The notes under the pieces are model-generated. The model was not told the DNA's origin, did not search any database, and saw only the letters and a program-made list of their open reading frames with translations. This document shows positions 57,342-64,000 of a stretch of 64,000 nt of DNA, piece after piece (within the stretch, counting starts at the first letter, position 1; every line of letters begins with the position of its first letter). A program made the translations under genes and the position numbers. The stretch covers positions 1,674,001 through 1,738,000 of the forward strand of contig NZ_JAODVR010000001.1 of NCBI RefSeq assembly GCF_025399835.1, given 5' to 3'. The DNA is from Haloarchaeobius sp. HME9146 (GTDB lineage: Archaea; Halobacteriota; Halobacteria; Halobacteriales; Natrialbaceae).

Positions 57342-60122
57342 CTACATGAAGTTGCCGAGGCCAGTCTGTTGTTGGCCGGATTTCACTTCGTCCCAGGAGA
57401 TGCCCAGGGCTTCGATGACGCGGGCGATGGGACCCTTCAGGGTCTTCTCGAGCATCTTGTCGTAGTCGACCTCGAACGTCTCGGGCACCTGGTCGGCGTA
57501 CTCGAAGCAGATGACGTCCGGGTCGCGCTTGAACTCGCCGTAGAGGTGGTTGCGCTGGGGGTCGAACTCACCGGCGTCCTCCAGTTCTCGGAAGTACTCG
57601 GGGTGGACCTTCTTGAGGTAGAGGCGCTTCGGCTTCGACCCGCGGTCGAAGTTCGTCCCCAGCAGCATGTTCGCGTACTTCGCGCCTCGCACGTGCGCGG
57701 TGTCGGTGTCGTAGTCGTCGAGTCGTTTCCCGATACCGCCCGGGATGGCGATGTCGTCGTAGCTCATCTCACCGGCCTGGAAGTCCTCGATGATGTCGTG
57801 GAGGTACTCCGTGATGTCGTCCTCGCTGGCACCGCGGACGATCTGGTCGATGACGTGGTGCTGGACCTCCTTCGTGATGGCCGCGATGTCCGAGCGCTTG
57901 TACTCGAACCCGGTGATGTCGATGTCGTCGACGTCCTTGCCCTCCTTCCAGACGATGTGGCCCGCGTACCGCTTCTTCTTGCCCGCCTGGAAGAACCGGC
58001 GATACAGTTTCTCGAACTCAATCTGGAAGCGGTGCTCCTCGCCGCCCTCGATGTCGACGTCGAGCTGCTCTCGCGCGAACTCGTCGTAGGAGGCGTTGAT
58101 GTGCTCCTCTATCTTGAAGGACTGCTCGATGGCCTCCTCGACCGACACGTCGGTCCCGAGTTCCAGCATGACGGAGTCGGTGTCTCCGTACGCGACCTGG
58201 TAGTCTATCTCGTTGGCGGCTTTCTCGGTGTGTCGGATGACCTCGCGGCCTGTCGCGGTCACGGCGGCACCCATCTCCTTGTCGTAGAGGCGGAACCGGT
58301 CCCAGCCCAGCACGCCATACAGCGAGTTCATGATGACCTTCACTGCGGCCTGTTGCTGGTCGTATCGTTCGTAATCCTCGCTACCGGGTTCGTGCTCGTT
58401 GCGCAGCGACTTCTTGTGCTCGCGCTCGCCGAGCAGTTCGTCGACCATCTCCCGGATCATGCCGTCCTCGTCCTTCCGGAAGTGGGTCCCGTTGGGGGCC
58501 TTGTAGGTCGGGCCCTCGAAGCTGTCGGGGTCGACCTTCGTCTCGGGGCTCGCGTTGATGGTCACCATGCACATCGGGTAGAGCGACTTCAGGTCGAGCA
58601 CCGTCACCATCTCCTTGACGCCGGTGATGGGGTCGAAGACGGCCCCGCCCTCGTAGTCCTCGGACTCCTGTTTGCCCTTCGAGGGCAGCGCCCAGCTCCC
58701 GTGGACCTTATGGAGTACGTACATGTCGACCGCGTCACCCGCGGTCGGGGCGTCCTCTAACTTACAGCCGACGAAGGTGCGGACCTCGTCCCAGAAGGCG
58801 ACGATGTCCTGCTTGCGGTCGAGTTCGACACAGATCTCCACGTCACGAAGGTTGTATTCGAGGAGTTTCTCGGGGTCCTGCTCCCAGAGGTCGCCGATGT
58901 CGCCGGTGTAGCGCTCTTTCCCCACGTCGAGTTCGAGCTCGCCGACGGCGTCGAGCCGGTAGGATTCGAGTTCGGAGAACTGCGTGCTCTTGTAGGCGTA
59001 CAGCAGGTCGAAGACGACGCGGCCCTTGATGTCCGGACCGCCCCAGCCCGAGCGCCAGACCTCGTTCACGCGCGAGAGGCGATTCAAGTCCAGGTCGTAC
59101 TCGTGCATCGCGGAGTCAAGCACGTCGAGCCGGTCGAGGAAGTACGGCGCGTCGAAGTCCTCGAAGTTCCACCCGGTCAGCACGTCGGGGTCGGTCTCGT
59201 CGATGTAGTCGACGAACGCTTCGAGCATCGCCATCTCGGCCTCGCGCTGGCTCTCCCCGTCGAACGTCTCGACGCGCACGTCGAGGTCGCCCTCGATGGG
59301 CTCGTAGTTCGGCAGTTCCTCGGGAATCTGGGCGTCACCCTCGTGGGCGACGTTGAGCCAGACGACGTACTCGTCGTCGACGGAGTCGTGCGAGGTGAGA
59401 CAGACGATTGGTTCCTCACCGTCCTCGGGGAAGCCGTTCCGGTCGTCGACCTCGATGTCGAAGGTGTTGACGCGGGGTTCCGCGGTGACCTCGGTCGCCT
59501 CGACCTCCTGGTGGGGGACCCGGAGGACGCCACTGCGCCCGCGGCGCTCGGGGAGGCGAATCCCGCTCTGGATGTCCTTGTCGATGAGGAACCGGTTCGG
59601 GAACAGGATGTCGGCCTCGTAGTGGTCGAAGCGGTCGCGGATGTTCCCGACGTCCCGTGGCGTGCGTCCGAATATCTTCGTCAGGTGCTCCCCGCGGATG
59701 CTCTCGTAGGGCTCGCCCTCGTCGTTCGTCTCTTCCCAGTCCGTGATCACCGCCTCGTTCTCGAGTTCTTCCTCGTCGAGCGAGTCCGTCGGGGCGTAGA
59801 AGTACGGCTGGAAGCCGAACACCATGACGTGCTCGGCGGTGCCGTCGGGACGCCGGCCGAAGACGTGGATCACCGGCTCCTCGTGGTCCCCGGAGCCCTC
59901 GACGGTGTAGTCGACCTGCATGACGGCCAGCTCGACGGTCCCCTCGGGGTCGGGGAACAGTGCCTCGTCGCTCTCGACGATATCTGAGTTCTCCAGTCCC
60001 GGTGTCGTGACGGCCTCGGCCTCCGCGACGAGGTCGTAGGCGTCGTCACCACCGTCAGCCTGCGCACCCGCGTCCCCTGACGACTCCCCGAAGTCGGCGA
60101 AGGACGCCTGTTGTCCGGTCAT
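57342..60122 (-). CDS. polB: Family B DNA polymerase
   Basis: This 926-residue replicative/repair polymerase has 3'-5' exonuclease motifs NTFDIEVDD (Exo I), TGWNFEDFDAPYF (Exo II) and the LEYNLRDVEICVEL Exo III strand. Polymerase motifs are DLKSLYPMC (A), KVIMNSLYGVLGW (B) and YGDTDSVML (C). No intein interrupts motifs A-C, although such inteins occur in some haloarchaeal polB genes. The ATG at 60122 is favoured because a TATA element is centred about 28 nt upstream; the longer GTG-started form would precede the start of transcription. Confidence 0.95.
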   Translation of the reverse strand: MTGQQASFADFGESSGDAGAQADGGDDAYDLVAEAEAVTTPGLENSDIVESDEALFPDPEGTVELAVMQVDYTVEGSGDHEEPVIHVFGRRPDGTAEHVMVFGFQPYFYAPTDSLDEEELENEAVITDWEETNDEGEPYESIRGEHLTKIFGRTPRDVGNIRDRFDHYEADILFPNRFLIDKDIQSGIRLPERRGRSGVLRVPHQEVEATEVTAEPRVNTFDIEVDDRNGFPEDGEEPIVCLTSHDSVDDEYVVWLNVAHEGDAQIPEELPNYEPIEGDLDVRVETFDGESQREAEMAMLEAFVDYIDETDPDVLTGWNFEDFDAPYFLDRLDVLDSAMHEYDLDLNRLSRVNEVWRSGWGGPDIKGRVVFDLLYAYKSTQFSELESYRLDAVGELELDVGKERYTGDIGDLWEQDPEKLLEYNLRDVEICVELDRKQDIVAFWDEVRTFVGCKLEDAPTAGDAVDMYVLHKVHGSWALPSKGKQESEDYEGGAVFDPITGVKEMVTVLDLKSLYPMCMVTINASPETKVDPDSFEGPTYKAPNGTHFRKDEDGMIREMVDELLGEREHKKSLRNEHEPGSEDYERYDQQQAAVKVIMNSLYGVLGWDRFRLYDKEMGAAVTATGREVIRHTEKAANEIDYQVAYGDTDSVMLELGTDVSVEEAIEQSFKIEEHINASYDEFAREQLDVDIEGGEEHRFQIEFEKLYRRFFQAGKKKRYAGHIVWKEGKDVDDIDITGFEYKRSDIAAITKEVQHHVIDQIVRGASEDDITEYLHDIIEDFQAGEMSYDDIAIPGGIGKRLDDYDTDTAHVRGAKYANMLLGTNFDRGSKPKRLYLKKVHPEYFRELEDAGEFDPQRNHLYGEFKRDPDVICFEYADQVPETFEVDYDKMLEKTLKGPIARVIEALGISWDEVKSGQQQTGLGNFM

Positions 60123-60145
60123 TGCAGACGGATTAGCGGCCACCG

Positions 60146-60154
60146 ATTAAAAGG
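60146..60154 (-). promoter_or_regulatory. TATA element for polB
   Basis: On the minus strand this reads CTTTTAATC; its centre is about 28 nt upstream of the polB ATG at 60122, which selects that start and implies a leaderless mRNA. Confidence 0.5.
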
Positions 60155-60282
60155 ATGGTTCATCGCGGTCGGCCGGCGTGGCTCACCCTGAACGGCCGGT
60201 ATCCCACTGCCGTCTCCGGATGGTGTCGTTGCCCCGGCAAAAAGACCTTTACAGTGGTACGACTTAGCAAGGGGCGAGGTGA

Positions 60283-60462
60283 ATGGGCTTGTCCGACCAC
60301 GCAAGTAACGGTGACGGATCGACGCCCGACCAGAGCGCAGCAGATGGAACGGAATCCATCGAGACATACGAGACGGAGGATAGCGTCGTATTCTACGACG
60401 CCGAGAACCCGCTTGCGTGGCTCGAAGCCACCAAGACGTTCGCGCTGCGAGACGTGGCATAG
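60283..60462 (+). CDS. 59-residue conserved haloarchaeal protein (DUF7331-like)
   Basis: This 59-residue acidic protein (MGLSDHASNGDGSTPDQSAA) has the conserved core ETEDSVVFYDAENPLAWLEA near its C-terminus, recalled from DUF7331-type haloarchaeal small proteins. A GGGCGAGGTG ribosome-binding region lies before the ATG. No function is known. It lies upstream and divergent to polB. Confidence 0.7.
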   Translation: MGLSDHASNGDGSTPDQSAADGTESIETYETEDSVVFYDAENPLAWLEATKTFALRDVA

Positions 60463-60517
60463 AGAGACGACAGTCTCTGACATAGGGAGACAACGGCCCC
60501 TATCATAGGGAGACGAC
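60458..60517 (+). repeat. Three tandem 23-nt repeats
   Basis: CATAGrGAGACrAC recurs at 60458, 60481 and 60504, exactly 23 nt apart. The first copy overlaps the stop codon of the 59-residue gene. Copy 1 has an internal AGAGAC/GTCTCT stem and copy 2 an ATAGGG/CCCTAT stem. They could form a termination or RNA-stability signal; the start of transcription of the next gene (TATA at 60545-60552) follows. Confidence 0.55.
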
Positions 60518-60544
60518 TCGGCACAGTCTCGAACTATCGCAGAA

Positions 60545-60552
60545 CCCTTTTG
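60545..60552 (+). promoter_or_regulatory. TATA element for the DUF7322-like gene
   Basis: CCCTTTTG is centred about 29 nt before the GTG at 60578; a leaderless GTG-started mRNA is implied. Confidence 0.4.
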
Positions 60553-60577
60553 TCCCAACCCGAACTATCTAGAAGTA

Positions 60578-60973
60578 GTGTTCAACGAGCGTAGCGAGCA
60601 CGAACCGGACGAGTTCGACCCGGAGGACGACCTCCGGGACTACGAGGACGAACTCACCCCCTCGGTTCGGATTCCCGAAGCCCCGCAGGCACCGTCGGTT
60701 CCGGACGAGGCCGACGCTCCCAGCGAGCTGAAGTACGAGTTCTGGGCGATGGTGCTCGTGTTCAATGCTGCCATCCTGGGCGTGAGCCTGGGCGGGATGT
60801 ACATCCTGTTCCGGGGCAACTGGGAGCTCGGTGGCCGTATCTTCCTCGGCGGCGTCGTGTTCTTCCTCTACGGACTGTATCGGTACCAGACGCGGACGTT
60901 CGGACGTGGGGACGAGGACGATGAGACTGCCGATTCCGACGCCGACACCGAAGACGCAGTCGACAACGACTAA
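60578..60973 (+). CDS. DUF7322-like membrane protein
   Basis: The N-terminal part of this 131-residue protein is acidic and Pro-rich (MFNERSEHEPDEFDPEDDL). Two membrane spans follow: FWAMVLVFNAAILGVSLGGM and LGGRIFLGGVVFFLYGLYRY. A short acidic tail ends the protein. The layout matches a haloarchaeal DUF7322-type protein that I recall. It starts with GTG and precedes another haloarchaeal small gene by 24 nt. Confidence 0.75.
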   Translation: MFNERSEHEPDEFDPEDDLRDYEDELTPSVRIPEAPQAPSVPDEADAPSELKYEFWAMVLVFNAAILGVSLGGMYILFRGNWELGGRIFLGGVVFFLYGLYRYQTRTFGRGDEDDETADSDADTEDAVDND

Positions 60974-60997
60974 CGCCTCCTTCTCCAACCCGAAGCC

Positions 60998-61429
60998 ATG
61001 CGAACCGTGCGCGACGATTCGGGCGACCGCTACCTCCTCGTGAAACGGTCGAGTGAGGCCAGCCTCGTGCGCGACCCGGTGACCGGTGAGGAACGATACG
61101 TCGAGAACGACCGGCTGGAACCAGCAGAAGGCGAGACACCGCTGGAGACTGCCGCGGGGGCTGTCTCCCCCGCGGTTCGCCGGATTCTCACGGCGACCCA
61201 CGACGACCGCTCGCTCGGCCTGCTGGTCGAACTCGTCGACGGCGGTCCCATCGCGGTCCGGGACCTGCTCGCCACCTACGACCTCTGCGAGAGCGACATG
61301 CTCGGCCTGCTCACCGAGTTCCGTGCGGCCGGGCTGGTCGAAGAAGCGACCATCGCAGGTGAGCGCGGGTACGACGCGACCGACCTCGCGCGAGAGGGCG
61401 TCGCGGCACTCCGCAGCACCCGGGATTAG
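60998..61429 (+). CDS. DUF7346-like protein with C-terminal winged helix
   Basis: This 143-residue protein has a conserved N-terminus ([20 protein letters not shown], then [20 protein letters not shown]) of the type recalled as DUF7346. The C-terminal half ([36 protein letters not shown]) looks like a winged helix that could bind DNA. It converges with rad50 (stops overlap by 4 nt). Function unknown; the association with rad50 recurs in haloarchaea from memory and may hint at a repair link. Confidence 0.7.
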   Translation: MRTVRDDSGDRYLLVKRSSEASLVRDPVTGEERYVENDRLEPAEGETPLETAAGAVSPAVRRILTATHDDRSLGLLVELVDGGPIAVRDLLATYDLCESDMLGLLTEFRAAGLVEEATIAGERGYDATDLAREGVAALRSTRD

Positions 61430-64000
61430 TACAGTTCTGCCAGCGGTTGCTCACCACGAGAGACCGTCGACCGGTTGGTCGTCGGGTCCTTCTCGACGTG
61501 GACCAGCGAGTCCGCCGCCCCGACGAGTTCCTCGTCGTGGCTGACGACGACGATCTGCTCGACGCCGTACTCCGTCCGCATCGTCTCGACCAGCGTCAGC
61601 AGTTGCGTGACGTGGCCGGAGTCGAGGAAGACGGTGGGTTCGTCGAGGATGAGTGGGGGCATCGGGGCCGCCCCCTCGACGCCCTCCGAGAGCAGCCGGT
61701 AGATGGCACACCGGAGGCTCAGGTTGAACAGGGCGCGCTCGCCGCCCGAGAGCTGCTCGGGGTCGAGCGTCTCGCCGTCCTTCTGGTAGACGGTGAGTTC
61801 GTACTCGCCGGAGAGCTCGATGTGGGAGTACGAGTCGTTCTGGTACACCAGGTCGAACGTCTCGTTCAGCATGCGTTCGAGCGTCTCGACGTTCCGCTGG
61901 CGGAGGTCCGCCCGGAGCTCCTTGTACATCTCCTGGAGGTCCTGCGCCTCTGCGTAGAGCGATTCCAGGGCATCGAGGCGCTCGCCGAGCGCGTCACGCT
62001 TCTCGCGCAGGTCCTCGAGTTCCTCGATTTCACCCCGGACGCGACCGGCCCGGTCCTGCAGGTCGTCGCGGGTCTCCGTAAGTTCTTCCAGCTTCGTTTC
62101 GACCTGTTCGATGTACGTCGCGGCGCGCTTCTTCTCGCTCCGGGCGTTCTCGACCTGCGAGTCGTCGACCGCGTCCTCGAGTTCGGCCTTTCGCTCGCGC
62201 TTGTCCGCGAGGGTCTGGCGGCGCTCGTCGTTCTGCTCGCCGAGCAGGTCGCGTTTCTCGCCGAGGCGTTCTATCTCGCTCTCGGTCTCCGAAATCTCGT
62301 CGAGCGTATCCGCGAGCGATTCGAGCGTCTCCTTTCGCTGGGTGACCGTGGCCTTCTCGGCGTTCGCTTCGCCGAGTGCCTCGCGGCTGTCCTCCAGCGC
62401 GTCGCGTTCGGCCTCGGCGTTCTCGCGTTTCTCGTCGGCCTCACTGTCGAACTCGTCCGCCTCGGAGCGCAACGTCTCGCGACGGTCGCGCTTGTCGGCG
62501 AGTGACGATTCTCGCTCCTCGACGAGCTGGGTTATCTGGTCGATGCGCTGGCGAAGCTGGGTCGCCTCGTCCTCGGCGTCGACCAGTGACTCGGCCGCTT
62601 CGATGCGGTCGTCGAGGGCCTCGAGGTCCGATTTCACCGACTCGAGTTCGGCTCGTTTCGCTTCGAGTTCCGCGCGGTCGTCCTCGATAGTGTCGACGTG
62701 GGGTGAGTCCTCGACAGGCTGGCCACACTCGGGACACTTGCCCTCGGCCAGCAGGTCTTCGGCCTCCTCGATGCGGCTGCGGAGCAACTCGACCTGGGTC
62801 TGGACCTCGTTTCGCTCCTCGCGCAGGTCCTCGCGCTCGCTCCGGAGCTCGTCGCGATGGGCCTCGGCCTCACCGAACTCGACCGGTGCGTCCTCGAACG
62901 GCTCCTTGGCGGCAGCGACCTCCGATTCGAGGCTGTCGAGCTTCTCGCGTCGGTCCGCGATGGCCTCCTCGTCCGCCTCTATCTCGTCGGCGAGGTCGGC
63001 TGCTTGCTCGCGTTTCTGTGCTGCTTTCGCGTCGAGGTCCTCGGCTTCCCCTTCGAGGCGGTCGGCGCGCTCGCGGTGGTTCGAGAGTTCGTTCCCGAGG
63101 TCGTTCACGCGCTCTTTGAGTTCGTCGAGGTCCGCGGTGACCTCGTCGATCCGTCCCGCGACGGTGTCGGCGTCCGGGTCATCATCGAGGTCAGTATCCG
63201 CCACGAGCTCGTCGCGGCGGTCGCGGGCCGCGGTCAGTTCCTCGCGCAGTTCCCGGCGTTCGGCCTTGAGTTCGTCGCGTTCGCGCTCGGTCTCGGCGAT
63301 GTTCGACTGGAGCGTCTCGATGTCGTCCGCGACCGACTCGAGCGTCTCCCGTTTCTCCTCGTACTCGGCGAGGATGTCTTCGGCCTCCTGCTTCGTCTGT
63401 TTCGCCGTCTCGACCTGCTGTTCGTAGTTCTCGATCTGCGATTTCGTCTCGGACAGGTCGGTCTCGATGGTGTTGAGCGTCGCGTGCAGGTCCTTCGCTT
63501 CCTTCTCGGTGATCTGGTCTTCCAGCCCCTCGTAGCGCCCGCGCACGTTGTCGAGCACGTCGTTGACGCCGAGGCGGGCCTCGCTGGCGCGCTCGCGGTA
63601 CTCCTCCAGCTTGCCTAACTGGAGCAGGTCGTCGATCATGTCCTGGCGGTCCGACGGTGAGGCGTGGATGAGCTTGTTGACCTCGCCCTGGCGGACGTAC
63701 GCGCAATTGACGAACGCGTCGGCGTCCATCCGGAGCAGTTCCGTCACCTTCCGACGGACGGCCCGCGCGCCCTCGAAGGTTCCTTCGGGCGCTTCGAGGA
63801 CGCACTTCGCGGTCTGGGCGCGGTCGGTGGTGTAGCGGATGCGGCGCTCGATGTGGTACTCGGACCCGGCGTGGGTGAACCAGAGTTCGACCTCGGCGTC
63901 CTCGGCACCAGTCCGGACCACGTCGTCCATCGTGCCGGTGAGTGCCTTCGAACCGTAGAGCGCGAAGAAGCAGGCTTCGAGCAGGCTCGACTTCCCGCTC
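61426..64000 (-). CDS. rad50: DNA double-strand break repair ATPase Rad50 (truncated by window edge)
   Basis: This is an SMC-like ATPase that tethers broken DNA ends with Mre11. At the right edge the Walker A region [20 protein letters not shown] is visible. It is followed by long heptad coiled coils, the zinc hook [10 protein letters not shown] (C-x2-C, about midway), a returning coil, the ABC signature [14 protein letters not shown] and Walker [15 protein letters not shown] with a VVSHDEELV segment. The gene extends beyond 64000, so its start is not seen. Mre11 would be expected just upstream of it, outside the window. Confidence 0.95.
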   Translation of the reverse strand, partial: SGKSSLLEACFFALYGSKALTGTMDDVVRTGAEDAEVELWFTHAGSEYHIERRIRYTTDRAQTAKCVLEAPEGTFEGARAVRRKVTELLRMDADAFVNCAYVRQGEVNKLIHASPSDRQDMIDDLLQLGKLEEYRERASEARLGVNDVLDNVRGRYEGLEDQITEKEAKDLHATLNTIETDLSETKSQIENYEQQVETAKQTKQEAEDILAEYEEKRETLESVADDIETLQSNIAETERERDELKAERRELREELTAARDRRDELVADTDLDDDPDADTVAGRIDEVTADLDELKERVNDLGNELSNHRERADRLEGEAEDLDAKAAQKREQAADLADEIEADEEAIADRREKLDSLESEVAAAKEPFEDAPVEFGEAEAHRDELRSEREDLREERNEVQTQVELLRSRIEEAEDLLAEGKCPECGQPVEDSPHVDTIEDDRAELEAKRAELESVKSDLEALDDRIEAAESLVDAEDEATQLRQRIDQITQLVEERESSLADKRDRRETLRSEADEFDSEADEKRENAEAERDALEDSREALGEANAEKATVTQRKETLESLADTLDEISETESEIERLGEKRDLLGEQNDERRQTLADKRERKAELEDAVDDSQVENARSEKKRAATYIEQVETKLEELTETRDDLQDRAGRVRGEIEELEDLREKRDALGERLDALESLYAEAQDLQEMYKELRADLRQRNVETLERMLNETFDLVYQNDSYSHIELSGEYELTVYQKDGETLDPEQLSGGERALFNLSLRCAIYRLLSEGVEGAAPMPPLILDEPTVFLDSGHVTQLLTLVETMRTEYGVEQIVVVSHDEELVGAADSLVHVEKDPTTNRSTVSRGEQPLAELY

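Noticed and set aside
57342-60122. Intein in DNA polymerase B
   Set aside because: Motifs A, B and C are continuous and the length of 926 residues fits an intein-free polymerase.
62111-63427. Ser-rich plus-strand frame opposite rad50
   Set aside because: Antisense of the Rad50 coiled coil; poly-Ser composition is the mirror of Glu/Arg codons.

Overview
The window is a 64 kb chromosomal segment from a halophilic archaeon (class Halobacteria). The evidence is GC-rich DNA, acidic proteins, archaeal ribosomal and translation proteins (L44e, S27e, aIF2-alpha, Nop10), family-B DNA polymerase, Rad50, archaeosortase A and an intron-bearing tRNA-Gln(UUG). Many genes have a TATA element about 26 nt upstream of the start codon, which indicates leaderless mRNAs. 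The genus cannot be fixed from the sequence alone. The region is mostly housekeeping with small accessory patches; I see no CRISPR array, prophage, IS element or integrase.

Layout. 1-7.5 kb: truncated trkA, an SRPBCC protein, a secreted Asp/Ser-rich protein, a flavoprotein, three lipoproteins (one a PQQ-type beta-propeller), coaBC, and a 56-aa membrane protein. 7.5-13.9 kb: a complete seven-gene Mrp/Mnh Na+/H+ antiporter operon on the minus strand with overlapping genes. 14-15.8 kb: a winged-helix membrane protein, a type IV pilin and hpt. 15.8-21.3 kb: a divergently arranged peptide-type ABC transporter (dppB facing dppC-dppD-dppF) with no binding protein. 21.4-23.1 kb: an MBL-fold protein, then two identical initiator tRNA-Met genes inside an array of hairpins built from the tRNA 3' end. 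23.2-27.2 kb: GtrA, GT2 and DUF2298 genes for envelope glycoconjugates. 27.2-31.2 kb: a coiled-coil protein and the L44e-S27e-aIF2alpha-Nop10-PAC2 cluster. 31.3-36.4 kb: alpha/beta hydrolase, J-domain protein, archaeosortase A, metallophosphoesterase, FAD oxidoreductase. 36.4-44.9 kb: threonine synthase, several small regulators, a DtxR-type regulator followed by a TMEM165/Gdt1 transporter and a LysE exporter, HD protein, AlaX-type editing protein, DUF3179 protein. 45-53.4 kb: GH99-like lipoprotein, tRNA-Gln(UUG) with intron and its own 3'-derived hairpin unit, HNH protein, MCP transducer, a second DtxR-type regulator with a ferritin-like protein, and a GH13 trehalose-synthase-like enzyme. 53.5-57.2 kb: sufC-sufB-sufD. 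57.3-64 kb: polB, three small haloarchaeal proteins and a truncated rad50.

The most unusual signal is at the tRNA genes. All three (two iMet, one Gln) are followed on their own strand by one or two units of about 90-175 bp. Each unit has a hairpin abutting the tRNA end, then an inverted plus a direct copy of that same tRNA's T-arm/acceptor end. The copied sequence is initiator-Met-derived at the Met genes and Gln-derived at the Gln gene, so this is a repeated architecture and not a conserved repeat family. Secondary points are a perfect inverted repeat lying in the promoter of the DtxR/TMEM165 locus, paired GGGGTA/TACCCC palindromes upstream of a winged-helix gene, and a 23-nt triplet at 60.46 kb.
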